From Neoarius graeffei (taxonomy: Eukaryota; Chordata; Actinopteri; Siluriformes; Ariidae), in assembly GCF_027579695.1 (NCBI RefSeq), contig NC_083572.1, positions 18,204,421 through 18,268,420 on the forward strand: DNA of 64,000 nucleotides. Reading direction: 5' to 3'. Position numbers and translations under genes: made by a program. Shown one piece after another: positions 1-39,299 of this stretch; position 1 is the stretch's first letter; each line of letters starts with the position of its first letter. Below the pieces are notes generated by a model. That model had not been told where the DNA came from. It was given only the letters and a program-made list of their open reading frames with translations, and did no database searches.

Positions 1-222
1 ATGTGAAGGGATTTACCAGGCCACCTACTGAATCAGATAAATGTTGACGTGAAAACGATAAAGTGAAAGAAATCAGTATCGGACGTACTTTCAGCAGTGG
101 GTGCGGATCCCTCCTCCAGAGGCATATTACTGTCTGAAAGCACCAATAGTTAGGTGATGTAATGTGGAAACATTTCTAAGAAAGCAAGCAAAAGACTGAA
201 GGGGATGATACAGGATACTCAC

Positions 223-320
223 CTCAGGAGGAGAGGTGGTGAACTTTACAGGGACTTCAAATCACATAACTGCACACACAAGATCTCAAGGTACCCCGTG
301 AGATAACTTAAAGGTAGCAT
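223..320 (-). other. Candidate untranslated exon of an unidentified minus-strand gene
   Basis: On the minus strand a pyrimidine-rich tract ending in CATTTTAG precedes a 98-nt block that ends at a strong donor, GTGAGT (217-222). All three frames contain a stop, so if it is an exon it is probably 5' untranslated. It would pair with the exon-like block at 1061-1180. No protein similarity is visible. The prediction rests only on splice-site shape. Confidence 0.3.
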
Positions 321-322
321 CT

Positions 323-1060
323 AAAATGAAGCAACACACAAAAAGACAGAGTAAGGAAACATTGGAACATTTTCGGCTTTTCACATTTCTCCAAAAAACT
401 TCAAATTAATCCACATAAAGCTTTATTAGACTCAGTACTTTTTTGAGTCAACTCACCCCGAAACGTACAGATAGGCTTACTTCCCAAAAGATTCCCATTG
501 TTTTGAAAATTATGAGCTTTATTATAAATTTACTATGATGCTGGCCAACTTGTTTATCATAAACACACAAAAAGAAAAGCCAAGTTGGCTCGGTTAGCCA
601 GTTAACCTTAGCCTGCATGCACTTGCGGCCAAATACCTTTATAGTGCACTATATAGGGTGCACTAGTCATTTACACATCCCTACTACTACACGCACTTAA
701 ATAGGCAGAGTGAAGTAATTTGTGACACAGCCACGTTTCAGCTAGCATCAACTAAGACGACAAGTCTCGGTAACTGGACGTTTTCCTAAACACATTCAAC
801 TACGGTTACAGCAACTAAATATTTTTTCCAAAATGTTTACTTTTTTTTTTAAAAGTAATTTGAAAAAATATATGGGGCTAAGCATAGAGATGTTTCAGCC
901 ATGTTAGCTACTAGCATGTAGCACGACGACAGGTCAAGCGATTTATTCATTTTGTGAATTTGACATACGGCCAGAACAATAACTGACATGACTTATTTAA
1001 CTGCATATGGAAAAAAAAATTAGTTGTGAAAATAAAGTGGAGTTCTGTACTTGCTTTCAC
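323..1060. other. Non-coding stretch between two candidate exons
   Basis: AT-rich sequence with no reading frame I recognise. Around 640-690 a short piece with ATAGTGCACTATATAGGG resembles the termini of the element at 16527-17081 and may be a remnant of that family. Otherwise nothing is seen. Confidence 0.4.
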
Positions 1061-1180
1061 CTGATTGAAAAATGCTACTTTCAGATCCCCTCGACATCCG
1101 TATTTGGTGCGGCTCTTTCCGGGGCGTGACGTCATTTGAAAGCGCGGGAACCCGCCCTGTTTCCCTTACAGCCCGGATTT
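1061..1180 (-). promoter_or_regulatory. Candidate promoter and first exon with CRE site (minus strand)
   Basis: A locally GC-rich block contains TGACGTCA (about 1127-1134), a full consensus CREB/ATF site, next to GC-rich sequence. On the minus strand an open frame (M-T-S-R-P-G-K...) runs to a possible donor CAG/GTGAAA at 1060. This looks like a housekeeping-type promoter and first exon firing leftwards toward 223-320. The gene cannot be named. 1181-1654 shows only AT-rich, unremarkable DNA. Confidence 0.3.
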
Positions 1181-1655
1181 TAATAACGGAAAACTTTTAT
1201 ACTGTTCACACGTGTCCTGAAGAGAAGAGCTACACTGATTTACCATCCTCTTAAAAACACGCCATTTTACTTCTAGGCCCTCGGAGGACTGAGTAGATCA
1301 AGGAGTCCCTCTGTTTACTAACCATCAAGTGATTGAGTACAGCATGAAGAAAACCCCACCATTACTCAAAGCTCATTTCGAAATATTGGTGCTACAGCTT
1401 ACTGTATAAAAACCAAATCCAGTAAACAGCTTCACACCCTGCTGAAACATCCAGCTTGGTTTTAAGTACCACCCAGTAATACACAGGCTGAGCTACTCAA
1501 CCAGAGACGAGAAACAAAATCACTACAGAGACAAGACAACAGGACAGTAAGGAAATTAGAAAACAAATTATTCAAGTAAACATTCCTGCTATGCTTTGCC
1601 CCCCCCCAGCCCAATGTTGAAATAAAAAGCACAAAGAAACAATTTTAAGTGTCAT

Positions 1656-1661
1656 TTTATT
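1656..1661 (-). terminator. eef1b2: Polyadenylation signal of eef1b2
   Basis: AATAAA on the minus strand starts only about 13 nt after the eef1b2 stop codon (1675-1677), giving a very short 3' UTR, as is common for translation-factor mRNAs. Confidence 0.8.
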
Positions 1662-1674
1662 GTGCACTGTGGTT

Positions 1675-4600
1675 TTAAATCTTGTTGAAAGCTGCCACAT
1701 CCATGGACTGCACATAGTCCTCAAATGCAGTGATCAACTCCTCCAGCTGATCGGTTCCAACTTTGTCATCTTCCACCACGCACGCAATCTGCAGCTTCTT
1801 AATGCCGTAGCCGACAGGCAAAAGTTTGGCTGTGAAGGGATTAAAAAAAAAAGTTACTCAAACAGGTCCACAACCCTGATCCTGGAGAACCTCCAGTCCT
1901 CCCCCCTCCAAGGACTGATTACTAATTCAACTAGTCTGTTAATTATGTTAGGCTCAAGGAAAACATGCAGGCCTGGAGATGCTTCATAACCAGGTTCCCA
2001 ACCCTATGTTAGATAAGGCAACAAAATAGCTTTTCATTTAACAAAAATCAATACTACAGACTTACACTGGCCCCAAACTAGACCATCCAACTCGATGCTG
2101 CGAACACACTCCTCAAGCTTGGCCATGTCCGTTTCATCATCCCAAGGCTTGACATCCAGAAGGATGGAGGACTTGGCGATAAGGGCTGGCTCTGCAAGAG
2201 CATTTAGGGGAGGAGGGAAAAAAAAAAAAAAAAAAGTCCATGTAAAAACAGTAATATCAAAATGAAGGACAAGTAAGAAACTGGCTAGAATTCAGGTAGG
2301 AAAAAAGGTGTCCATCATTCCATGCATCAGCCGAAAGATGGTGATAAGATCATCATTGCACTAGCCAGCAAAGTTTATTCTAACAGGCAACCAAGATCTC
2401 TGATGTTAAAACATAGCTACAAGAGAGACCCTATAGCACAAAACAATGAGCACATACTTTTAGACTTCTTTGCATTGTAGGCTGCTAGTCTCTCCTCCTT
2501 GATCCTCTTGGTCTCCTCATCCTGAGGGGAGGAAGAGACATAAGCTTAAATCAAAGTAACAAGATCTAAAAACAAACCATTTCAGATTAGACTGGGAATC
2601 AGATATGAAAAAGGTCCATCATGACATCAGCCGAAAGATGGTGAGAAAACTCATCACGCGACCAGGAGAACTTTAATACTAGCACATCCTGAATTTCAAT
2701 GAAACCGACCTCCTCTTCATCAGAGCCGAAAAGATCAATGTCATCGTCATCATCCTCCTCTTCTTTCACAGGAGCGGCACCACTCGTTGTGTCCTCGACA
2801 CCAGCAGGACCGTACTGACCCAGAGGCTTCTTCACTCCTGGGAGGCTGAAGCAGTCAGACAAGGTAGAGTAAGTGCCAAATTCATTTCACAGTCACATAA
2901 GGAGTCAATTACCTCCCAGGTACATCAGTGTTTAAATGATTGTGCATCATCTACTCAGGCGAAAGATGGTGATAGAAAATTCATCACAAACTGGGGACGA
3001 TTCTAGCAGACATTGTGCCATGAAATGGTAACAGTTACCTGGCCTTCTCCTTCTGGTAAGACTTGATATGGTTGTACCAGCGAAGGGCATGGCACAGGTC
3101 TGCAGGTGGAGCACCAGAAAGGGCATCAAATACAGCAATATCAGCCTGGGATGGCACATAGCTACAAGACAAAAGCAATCCAGATCAATTAGTACCATCA
3201 GACAAACACTAACATTTCTAGGAAATATTCAAGCCCAATATGAATGTAAATTAAAAGATGCACATTCATGTTCCAATTAGAGATTTTAATAAAAGCAAAT
3301 TTGTTTTTGAAGATCTTTTTAATGGTGATGCCACTGACATTGGCATGTTGGGCATTACCTCCAAGCATATGCATTATCCTATGATTTTAACCAGTTCTGT
3401 ACATGATCTAAGTATATGCTATACAAGTGCCCATTGCCATGTGCAGGTCATATATTGCTAGCAGTACGGAGAGGTAGGAACATGGGAGTTACACTTGCTT
3501 GGGGTCGTAATTAAAGTTGCCATCATGACTATTTTTCTAAAGACGCGTAGTAGGTCCATTATTCTTCATCTCCGTTTATCCGTCCAGGGACTGCAGATGG
3601 AAGTTAGGTAGTAGCCAGCTGTGGTGCAAAAAGTCACTCATGGGACTTTTTTGTACAGGATTCCGAATGAAAACTTGCTCATCTTTTCAGGTTTGGCATC
3701 TTTAATTAAATCCAAGAAAGTAACAATATGATGGCTCATTACATCATGCCGGCACAAAATATCCAGGAGCATATTCAAGTCTAATGTTGAAAGATACAGA
3801 TCAAAACTGATCACGTATGGATGCAATATCCAGAAGAGTTGAAAATTACTGAGCATCACTACAAAAAGCTCAAGATAGAAGTAGTGTGTAAAGCCAACAG
3901 TGCACCTATTTTAAAAAAAATTAAAGTTCCTTAGAAAAGGCCACTTACAAAGAAACAGGATTTGATAGTACATGGATTATAAATAAATCATTTCTACTGG
4001 TATTTGAAAGTTACTGACTTGCTGCTTTCAGCACTAAACTTTTTGTATGTTTAGCTGTGTTTCCATATTAAAATTTTATCGATTACATCCTTTTACATGT
4101 TACAAGCGTAACGTACAGGAGGCAGAACCACGGTCGGAAAGGCGCGTATATACATCGTTTTACTGTAAATACAAGCCGCGAGCAAATATCCTCTTCACAG
4201 GGTGAGCGGGGGAGTGAACTCATTAATATTCATGATGTAAAGTGCTACCTGATTGGCCGATGAATGGTTAGGGAACGAATACAAATCAAAATGCATTTTC
4301 CTCATGAATGAGGTTTCCGCAGCCACGCAGTAAAAAGGAAAAGCCGCTAGGGGGAGCTACTGCACAGTTTCAGTTCAAATGTAGTGAACAGTTTATTTAT
4401 ACCCAATCTCTAAACGTCAGTTTTCTTTTAATAGGAAAAAAAAAAGTTTACCAAGCTTAACTTAAAAATAGGCTTTTTAAACAAGAACAGGCTTTCCCTT
4501 CACCCTTAAGAGCCTCTGCTTGGCGTAAAACCCTGTATATACGCGCACTGCAGTTTTCTATTGCAGTGCAGGTAGAGGCCTGTTAGCCAGTGCGCTAAAC

Positions 4601-4722
4601 AGATAATCAAATCACGACCAAAATACGTTTATAATGACTCACCCTTCGATATAGCTTTTATCTGACAAAAAGTCATTTAAGACTTTAAGGCCTGCGGGAG
4701 TTTTCAAATCGCCAAAACCCAT
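1675..4722 (-). CDS. eef1b2: Translation elongation factor 1 beta (eEF1B-alpha subunit)
   Basis: Guanine nucleotide exchange factor that reloads eEF1A with GTP during translation elongation in the cytoplasm. Six coding exons on the minus strand: 4643-4722, 3039-3161, 2710-2845, 2458-2521, 2066-2191 and 1675-1829. All junctions are GT/AG and phases match, giving 684 nt, 227 aa (family about 225). Exon 1 starts [19 protein letters not shown]. Exons 1-2 form the N-terminal GST-like region. Exon 3 carries the acidic [15 protein letters not shown] tract that precedes the catalytic part, and exons 4-6 are the C-terminal exchange domain, ending [12 protein letters not shown]. The start is the only ATG giving the family N-terminus. 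It is divergent from ndufs1 with roughly 700 bp between transcription starts. Three introns host snoRNAs. No damage is seen. Confidence 0.97.
1860..2006. mobile_element. Short DNA-transposon remnant in eef1b2 intron
   Basis: The segment begins with CCACAACCCTGATCCTGGAG and ends with GGTTCCCAACCC, the degenerate terminal motifs of an abundant small fish hAT-like element. No coding capacity. It lies in the last eef1b2 intron. Assignment is from memory of the repeat type. Confidence 0.4.
2281..2369 (-). ncRNA. snord51: Box C/D snoRNA, SNORD51-like copy 1
   Basis: Read on the minus strand there is an 8-bp terminal stem (CTGGCTAG / CTAGCCAG), box C ATGATGA, guide ATCACCATCTTTCGG followed at once by box D' CTGA, box C' ATGATGG, and box D CTGA beside the closing stem. 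The guide is complementary to the 28S rRNA stretch CCGAAAGATGGTGA, the target of mammalian SNORD51, which is also intron-encoded in EEF1B2. It lies in intron 4, is probably processed from the spliced intron, and would direct 2'-O-methylation of 28S rRNA in the nucleolus. Confidence 0.85.
2591..2666 (-). ncRNA. snord51: Box C/D snoRNA, SNORD51-like copy 2
   Basis: Second member of the set, in intron 3. The minus strand shows box C TGATGA, guide CACCATCTTTCGG, box D' CTGA, box C' ATGATGG and box D CTGA next to TTCCCAG, with a short CTGG/CCAG terminal stem. Guide and D' match copy 1, while the flanks and the C'-D half have diverged. It sits between the exons ending at 2710 and starting at 2521. 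Confidence 0.83.
2915..2996 (-). ncRNA. snord51: Box C/D snoRNA, SNORD51-like copy 3
   Basis: Third copy, in intron 2. On the minus strand there are a CCCAG/CTGGG closing stem, box C TGATGA, guide ATCACCATCTTTCGC, D' CTGA, C' ATGATG and box D CTGA. The base just before D' is C instead of G, so the guide keeps the CCATCTTTCG core with one terminal change. The rest of intron 2 shows nothing else. Confidence 0.82.
3162..4642 (-). other. eef1b2: eef1b2 intron 1
   Basis: A 1.48-kb first intron between GTGAGT (4637-4642) and TTGTAG (before 3161). Mammalian EEF1B2 also hosts the H/ACA RNA SNORA41. I looked for a hairpin-hinge-hairpin-tail with an ACA box here and could not support one by eye. A CpG-richer stretch near 4120-4210 may be regulatory. 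Nothing else is recognised. Confidence 0.5.
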
Positions 4723-4779
4723 TGCTGAAACCTAGTCTGGAGACCACGTGAACAGACGGCAGCTTGGAGAAAGAACGAA

Positions 4780-4813
4780 GGAACGAGAAAAGAACACGTA
4801 AAAGCCTTTATAC
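4780..4813 (-). promoter_or_regulatory. eef1b2: eef1b2 core promoter with TATA box and 5'TOP-like start
   Basis: TATAAAGG on the minus strand (4805-4812) lies 20-30 bp upstream of the pyrimidine run CTTTTCTCGTTCC (about 4792 to 4780). TATA plus a C-led pyrimidine tract at the start site is the layout of terminal-oligopyrimidine mRNAs, whose translation responds to mTOR signalling. Established for the EEF1 family; inferred here from sequence. Confidence 0.6.
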
Positions 4814-5329
4814 CTCTGACGCCATGACCCCTCCCCCTCCGTCTTTTGTCATGGACGCGTTTTACTTTTCCTCACACTTAAAAACGTCAAAATAGTTTAA
4901 TTAGACATAATGTAAAATGTCATTTTGTCTCTCGTCTAAAAGGTCACACGATGCTCAGAATTAAACGCGAAACAAATGAACTTGTTCACTAATATTTGGT
5001 AGATATAAATTTTTGTAACATATGAAAATAAAACTATATCATGGGAGGAATTATTGCTTTCACGTAGCTGATACTAAGATAACGTTAAATTATAAAATGT
5101 ACTTGACGTTTTAAAGAGGAAGTCAACGGAAGTGACGTTTGACCAACGCCGTCAAAGTTCAAACCAGCAGCGTATAATTAACCGTTTTCGTGAAATTGTT
5201 TGATTTATATAACTTTTCGTTACTATTTTAATAAAAAATGTAACTGTATGTTTTTTACGTTTAAAGTAAAATTGTCAATTTCTGTCATCAGGAAACGTGT
5301 TTTCTAGCCATTTAATAAAACCTGTTAGG

Positions 5330-5546
5330 ATTGGCTGGTTAGTCAAACAAAAAAAGTAATGCGCCAATGAAATACTGTTTAAGTCCTCTGGGGGCGGACT
5401 ATGCGTGAAGGACTATCCAATCATCGAGTCAGATATTGGATTTGTCGGAATACAGGTGGGAAACATATCGCGTTGAAAACTCCTTCATAAGTGTTCATAA
5501 TATTACGGTTGCGCTGTTCTGGTCCAGAAGGCCAAATAGCGTCAAG
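5330..5546 (+). promoter_or_regulatory. ndufs1: ndufs1 promoter and non-coding exon 1
   Basis: Inverted and direct CCAAT motifs occur near 5332, 5363 and 5416 (ATTGGCTGG, CCAATGAAA, CCAATCAT), followed by a likely start region around 5480-5520. A non-coding exon ends in GTCAAG at the strong donor GTAAGA (5547). The gap to the eef1b2 start is about 700 bp, so a shared bidirectional control region is likely. Confidence 0.6.
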
Positions 5547-6352
5547 GTAAGATAGACGATTTGATTTTATAGTATTAGTGACTTGCAGCTAGTTTATGGT
5601 TGTCTGTAATATCATACAGGAAAGCTATAGTCGTGCTTTTATGAGTACGAAGTGTAAAAATGACGAGAAGTTCCTTCTGTCCTTGGTTTGACCAGCGGTT
5701 TAGCTTCTTAGCGTCAGCAAACATCAGTTGTTAGCTATGCTAAAGCTGCAAAACGTCAACACAGTCATAACTGGGCATGCTTTTATATGATTTTAAAATG
5801 TAAAGATTTCGAGCAGTGTTGCGTTTTAAAGTATTTTCTCTTTATTTGTACATGTGTTTTACCTCAGTATAGATGTGCAGTTAGCGTCGCAAGACGTTTG
5901 GCATCTTGGTTGTTTCATAAAGCGCGTATTAACGGTAATAACACCATAATGTCGGTTATTCGACACTTTATATTTTTCTGCTTGTCGTAGATCAGAAGTT
6001 CTCAAACATTTTGCAGTGAGAGACTTTAATCATTAACCATAAACACTATAAGTATTTACCGTCCCAGTAGGTTCATTATTCAAATCTGTGCAATAATATT
6101 TACTGTTCTAGAAATTTCCTTCAGCAAATTAACGTTTACAGACCGCCTTGTTTTTGAGTTCATTAGGTCTTAAATCCATTCAATTAAAGTTACCAGGCAA
6201 CCCAGCCAATAAATATACCTATAGGAATTCAATAATAAATGATATTATGAACAATGTGAGGCTTTTGGGACAAACAAAGACCACGTTTATTAACATGCAT
6301 TTAGAGCATTCATTTATTCATCCTTAGTACCTGCCTGGTTAGGGTCTTGGGC

Positions 6353-6741
6353 GATTCCATCCATCCAACCAGCCATTATCCATAACCGCTTATCCTGTGC
6401 AGGGTCGCAGGCAAGCTGGAGCCTATCCCCAGCTGACTATGGGCGAGAGGCAGGGTACACCCTGGACAAGCCGCCAGATCATCGTAGGGCTAACATATAG
6501 ACACAGACAACCATTCACACTCACATTTCACACCTACGGTCAATTTAGAGTCACCAGTTAGCCTAACCTGCATGTCTTTGGACTGTCAGGGAAACCGGAG
6601 CACCCGGAGGAAACCCACGCAGACATGACGAGAACGTGCAAACTCCACACAGAAAGGCCCTCGTCGCTGGGCCGCTAAGCTCGAACCCAGGACCTTCTTG
6701 CTGTGAGGCGACAGCGCTAACCACTACACCACCATGCCGCC
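6353..6741 (-). mobile_element. tRNA-derived SINE, CCAT-tailed variant
   Basis: Minus-oriented copy of the dominant SINE. The tRNA-like head is at the right end (box B near GGTTCGAGC on the minus strand, ending GGCGGCATGG). The tail at the left is CCATCCATCC rather than the CATCT repeats of most copies here. It lies in ndufs1 intron 1 and is diverged from its neighbour at 6834. Confidence 0.85.
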
Positions 6742-6833
6742 AGAGATTACGTTATGCTGTACATTTGTTTACGTTTTGGGAAATAGAACCGACTAAATTT
6801 ACTTGAACATGTCACAGACTGGTACAAATAAAT

Positions 6834-7207
6834 CTCATCTCATTATCTCTAGCCGCTTTATCCTGTCCTACAGGGTCGCAGGCAAGCTGGAGCCTATCCC
6901 AGCTGACTGCGGGCGAAAGGCGGGGTACACCCTGGACAAGTTGCCAGGTCATCACAGGGCTGACACATAGACACAGACAACCATTCACACTCACATTCAC
7001 ACCTACAGTCAATTTGGAGTCACCAGTTAACCTAACCTGCATGTCTTTGGACTGTGGGGGAAACTGGAGCACCCGGAGGAAGCCCACGCAGACACGGGGA
7101 GAACATGCAAACTCCGCACAGAAAGGTCCTCGCCAGCCACGGGCCTCGAACCCGGACCTTCTTGCTGTGAGGCGACAGCGCTAACCACTACACCACCGTG
7201 CCGCCCC
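6834..7207 (-). mobile_element. tRNA-derived SINE with 13-bp target duplication
   Basis: Full-length minus-oriented copy flanked by GGTACAAATAAAT at 6821-6833 and 7208-7220. The tRNA-like head ends at GGCGGCACGG and the tail at the left is a short TCTCATC run. The perfect duplication marks a fairly recent LINE-driven insertion into intron 1. Confidence 0.93.
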
Positions 7208-7552
7208 GGTACAAATAAATATAACTGCATAAACAAGATTAAAAAAAGAAAAACGGTCGAGACCAGTTATGACCTTGATTGATGTAGCTGAGGTTGAGAA
7301 ACCGTCACAGACAGCATTCACACATCATACTGACGGTGCTGGCATTTCTGCATCTGGGTTTTTTCTAGTGTTATGTAGGTTTTCCAAGGGAATTGTGGTA
7401 GGGTTCATATATAAAAATTCCGGTTTAGGCCACACCCACTTAGAGTTTAAATGCGAATACAGATAAGTATCGTTTTACATTCCTAGTGTGTATGTGCTAT
7501 GCATGCTAATGCTTTTATTTTTTTCATTTTTTCCCCCTCTTTCAACAGCGTC

Positions 7553-35738
<28,186 letters not shown>

Positions 35739-35910
35739 AACGCACCTTTTACCATCTTAAAATCGAATGAATTTTAGTGTTTGATTCATTCCACACTTAC
35801 AGCTGATAAATCTTGCTTCTATTTAAATCCGCTAACAAAAATGTTGTACACGTTTCGTTCCCACCCTGAGATGGAGGGAGAACTGCTTTTGTTATCGAAA
35901 GCTCGTAATG

Positions 35911-35916
35911 AATAAA
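35911..35916 (+). terminator. ndufs1: Polyadenylation signal of ndufs1
   Basis: AATAAA about 170 nt after the TAA stop (35736-35738), followed by a GT-rich downstream element (GTTGTATGATGTCC). The 3' UTR is about 190 nt. Confidence 0.85.
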
Positions 35917-36559
35917 GTTGTATGATGTCCATTTGTTCTCATGTACACTATCTGTACTGGCAACATGAATTCAAACCATATCAGAGTTAATGTGGAAGAG
36001 AAACTGAGGTGGTTCATGCTAAATTTATTCAGTTATGTCTCTCTAGCTGTTATGAGCATTCAGTTCTCTGCTTTATAATATTCTAGACTTTGCTGTCAAA
36101 CTGTAGAAAGAGAGATATGCATCAGTTGTAGCACTTAATTCTATAAAAATGACGTTATGTAGAGGTTGATAGGGGGCATCCTCTCTTACACTCTGCTTCT
36201 GTGTTGAAGCTTGTACTTGCTTTAATGATTTCGACTTCGTCTTTATTATCTGCATGGTCTATTTAGTCAGTTGTTATTACGAGATAATATCGTCATGGTT
36301 ACATGAGATGCATGTCTTTCAAGTCAAATTTCAAGATTTCACTTAAAGCTTGAATGGGAGGTGTAATGGGGTGAAGAGGCTGCCGGGAAGACCTGAGGAA
36401 GATCCCGTTCAAGTTTGCACTCCTATGACAAGGGACGTCAAATGGAGCAAAAAGTTAACACGTGTGCACTTTTAACACCATCACACCAAACTCTTCATTC
36501 ATGTTTCAGCTCTGAGAAACGAACTGGCTTTAGAATAAAAGCCGAACACACAAAGTTGA

Positions 36560-37440
36560 ATTCCAAAATGGTTGCGGAGGTTGTTGTTGCACTGTCGCCT
36601 GTTGTCATGTCCCCCCGGTGCCTGTAGTAGTGCTGTAAGAAGCCTCGATCCGGCGACCAAACCAACACCCTTGTGCTCCATGTATACGCGTACTTATCAT
36701 TAAAATAACCGACATCTAAAACGCGCGACATTTTCGCCCAAAGGTGTGTGTGCGAGAACGAAATCAGGACCGTCGGCGGATAGACGCGGTGAACATGCCT
36801 CGGGATTCAGCCTGTTATCCGTAATAGCGAGTGAAAAAGTGAGCCTTGTCCGGCTAACGCTAATGCTAGCGGGCTAAGCTAAACCCGGAAGCGAACACCG
36901 AGGCCGACACAGCACCGGAGTCGGAGTGAGTACGAAGGCCGCGCGAGTGTGAGGCAGAACGGGTTGCTTGCTACGCGACTCGGGAGGATTCCGTAGGCCC
37001 ACGGTAACTACAAATTTCGCTTTAAGAAACATTTTAAAGAGAAATGTACAGAAAGAAACAGCTGGGTTTGTAGGAAGAAAAAAAACAAAACATATGTTTG
37101 TGTTAATTAAAAAAAATCTTGCGTTTGAAAAATGTTAAACAGTAGAAAAAATAGCTTCACGGAACCATTTTTGCGCATTAAAACCAACCTCACGTCATAT
37201 ACCATAGATAATTCATGTACCGTGGATATAATTTAATATAACAACACTTCTTTTGTGTGTGTGTGTTTATAAGCTAGGTAGCTAATCGGCTCGTTTTCCG
37301 TCTTTCATCCGCAGCAAAATGATTAAACGGTGACCGCGCGCGCTACTTTACGCGTCTCTCGTAATCCTGGCCTCTTAAGTAACTGATAACGCGACCCGAG
37401 TGAGAGATAGATAGAGAGCAGGAGGCGGGAAGTTTTTGGC
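36560..37440 (+). promoter_or_regulatory. ino80d: ino80d CpG-rich promoter and non-coding exon(s)
   Basis: GC/CpG-rich block about 1 kb after the ndufs1 end. A likely non-coding exon 1 ends near TCGGA/GTGAGT (36924), and another candidate 5' UTR exon starts after CATCCGCAG (37316). A CAAAATGG motif lies near 36563. The region 35920-36560 between the genes shows nothing else. Confidence 0.5.
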
Positions 37441-37803
37441 CACCATCCCCTTACACGTTTAAACTCGTTTTGCATGTCAAACCTCCCGTGCACTCATTAC
37501 TCTTCTAACATTTTAGGATTTGGTCCCTTTATCTGCTTAAAGCACCTGCCTGACCAAGTGATCACCAGCACCATTTCAAAGGATTTCTTCTTCTTCAACT
37601 CCTACTTTTATTACTGCATCGTGCTAGTCATTCTCATTTCACATTACATACCCATCATGAGAATTAATATAATATAACTCCACACTGGCAAAAATACACC
37701 TTACGTTTTAACCCTAGGCAAGCACACATGTAACTTATCAGTGTTTTATTAGTCTTTAATCAGATACACAACCTGGTGTGGCTGATGGTTGATTTAATTA
37801 TTA

Positions 37804-38151
37804 TCTCATCTCATTATCTCTAGCCGCTTTATCCTGTTCTACAGGGTCGCAGGCAAGCTGGAGCCTATCCCAGCTGACTACGGGCGAAAGGCAGGGTACA
37901 CCCTGGACAAGTCGCCAGGTCATCACAGGGCTGACACATATAGACACAGACAACCATTCACACTCGCATTCACACCTACGGTCAATTTAGAGTCACCAGT
38001 TAACCTAACCTGCATGTCTTTGGACTGTGGGGGAAACCCATGCGGACACGGGGAGAACATGCAAACTCCGCACAGAAAGGCCCTCCCCGGTCACAAGGTT
38101 CGAACCCGGACCTTCTTGCTGTGAGGCGACAGTGCTAACCACTACGCCGCC
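37804..38151 (-). mobile_element. tRNA-derived SINE
   Basis: Minus-oriented copy with the tail at the left and head at the right (a 12-18 bp piece of the body around CCGGAGGAAACCC is missing). TAATTA-rich flanks on both sides make the target duplication ambiguous. Lies in the first ino80d intron. Confidence 0.88.
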
Positions 38152-38303
38152 CTAATTAATTATTATTAAGATTAAAAAAAAAAAAACCACCCACACACAA
38201 CTCTTAGACACTTTTTCTATCATGGAAAGCAGTGTGATATGGAGAAAAATTGTAAAGATTATTTATTAAGACCCAGTGGAAAATTTGTCACAGGTCGTCT
38301 TAT

Positions 38304-38665
38304 GGCGGCATGGTGGTGTAGCGGTTAGCATGGTCGCCTCACATCAAGAAGGTCCGGGTTCGAGCCCCGTGGCCAGCGAGGGCCTTTCTGTGTGGAGTTT
38401 GCATGTTCTCCCCGTGTCCGCGTGGGTTTCCTCCGGGTGCTCCGGTTTCCCCCACAGTCCAAAGACATGCAGGTTAGGTTAACTGGTGACTCTAAATTGA
38501 CCGTAGGTGTGAATGGTTGTCTGTGTCTATGTGTCAGCCCTGTGATGACCTGGCGACTTGTCCAGGGTGTACCCTGCCTTTCGCCCGTAGTCAGCTGGGA
38601 TAGGCTCCAGCTCGCCTGTGACCCTGTAGAACAGGATAAAGCGGCTAGAGATGATGAGATGAGAT
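38304..38665 (+). mobile_element. SINE, first unit of the tandem block
   Basis: Plus-oriented, head GGCGGCATGGTGGTGTAGCG, tail GATGAGATGAGAT then A-run. Lacks the 12-bp AATGTGAGTGTG duplication present in the next unit. Confidence 0.93.
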
Positions 38666-38791
38666 AAAAAAAAAACACCCACACACAACTCTTAGACACT
38701 TTTTCTATCATGGAAAGCAGTGTGATATGGAGAAAAACTGTAAAGATTATTTATTAAGACCCAGTGGAAAATTTGTCACAGGTCGTCTTAT

Positions 38792-39170
38792 GGCGGCACG
38801 GTGGTGTAGTGGTTAGCGCTGTCGCCTCACAGCAAGAAGGTCCGGGTTCGAGCCCCGTGGCTGGCAAGGGCCTTTCTGTGTGGAGTTTGCATGTTCTCCC
38901 CGTGTCCGCGTGGGTTTCCTCCGGGTGCTCCGGTTTCCCCCACAGTCCAAAGACATGCAGGTTAGGTTAACTGGTGACTCTAAATTGACCGTAGGTGTGA
39001 ATGTGAGTGTGAATGGTTGTCTGTGTCTATGTGTCAGCCCTGTGATGACCTGGCGACTTGTCCAGGGTGTACCCCGCCTTTCGCCTGTAGTCAGCTGGGA
39101 TAGGCTCCAGCTTGCCTGCGACCCTGTAGAACAGGATAAAGCGGCTAGAGATGATGAGATGAGATGAGAT
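38792..39170 (+). mobile_element. SINE, second unit of the tandem block
   Basis: Plus-oriented, full length, closest to the family consensus in this window. Confidence 0.93.
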
Positions 39171-39299
39171 TAAAAAAAAAAAACACCCACACACAACTCT
39201 TAGACACTTTTTCTATCATGGAAAGCAGTGTGATATGGAGAAAAATTGTAAAGATTATTTATTAAGACCCAGTGGAAAGTTTGTCACAGGTCGTCTTAT

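Noticed and set aside
3638-3859. Minus-strand frame with [20 protein letters not shown] in eef1b2 intron 1
   Set aside because: Protein-like composition, but no splice sites in frame, no recognised family and no repeat ends; kept out as unsupported.
3162-4642. SNORA41 H/ACA RNA expected in an eef1b2 intron
   Set aside because: I could not find a convincing hairpin-hinge-hairpin-ACA arrangement by eye. A covariance-model search of the introns would settle it.
36495-36731. Minus-strand gene opposite the ino80d promoter
   Set aside because: Short frames in CpG-rich promoter sequence without splice context or known domains.
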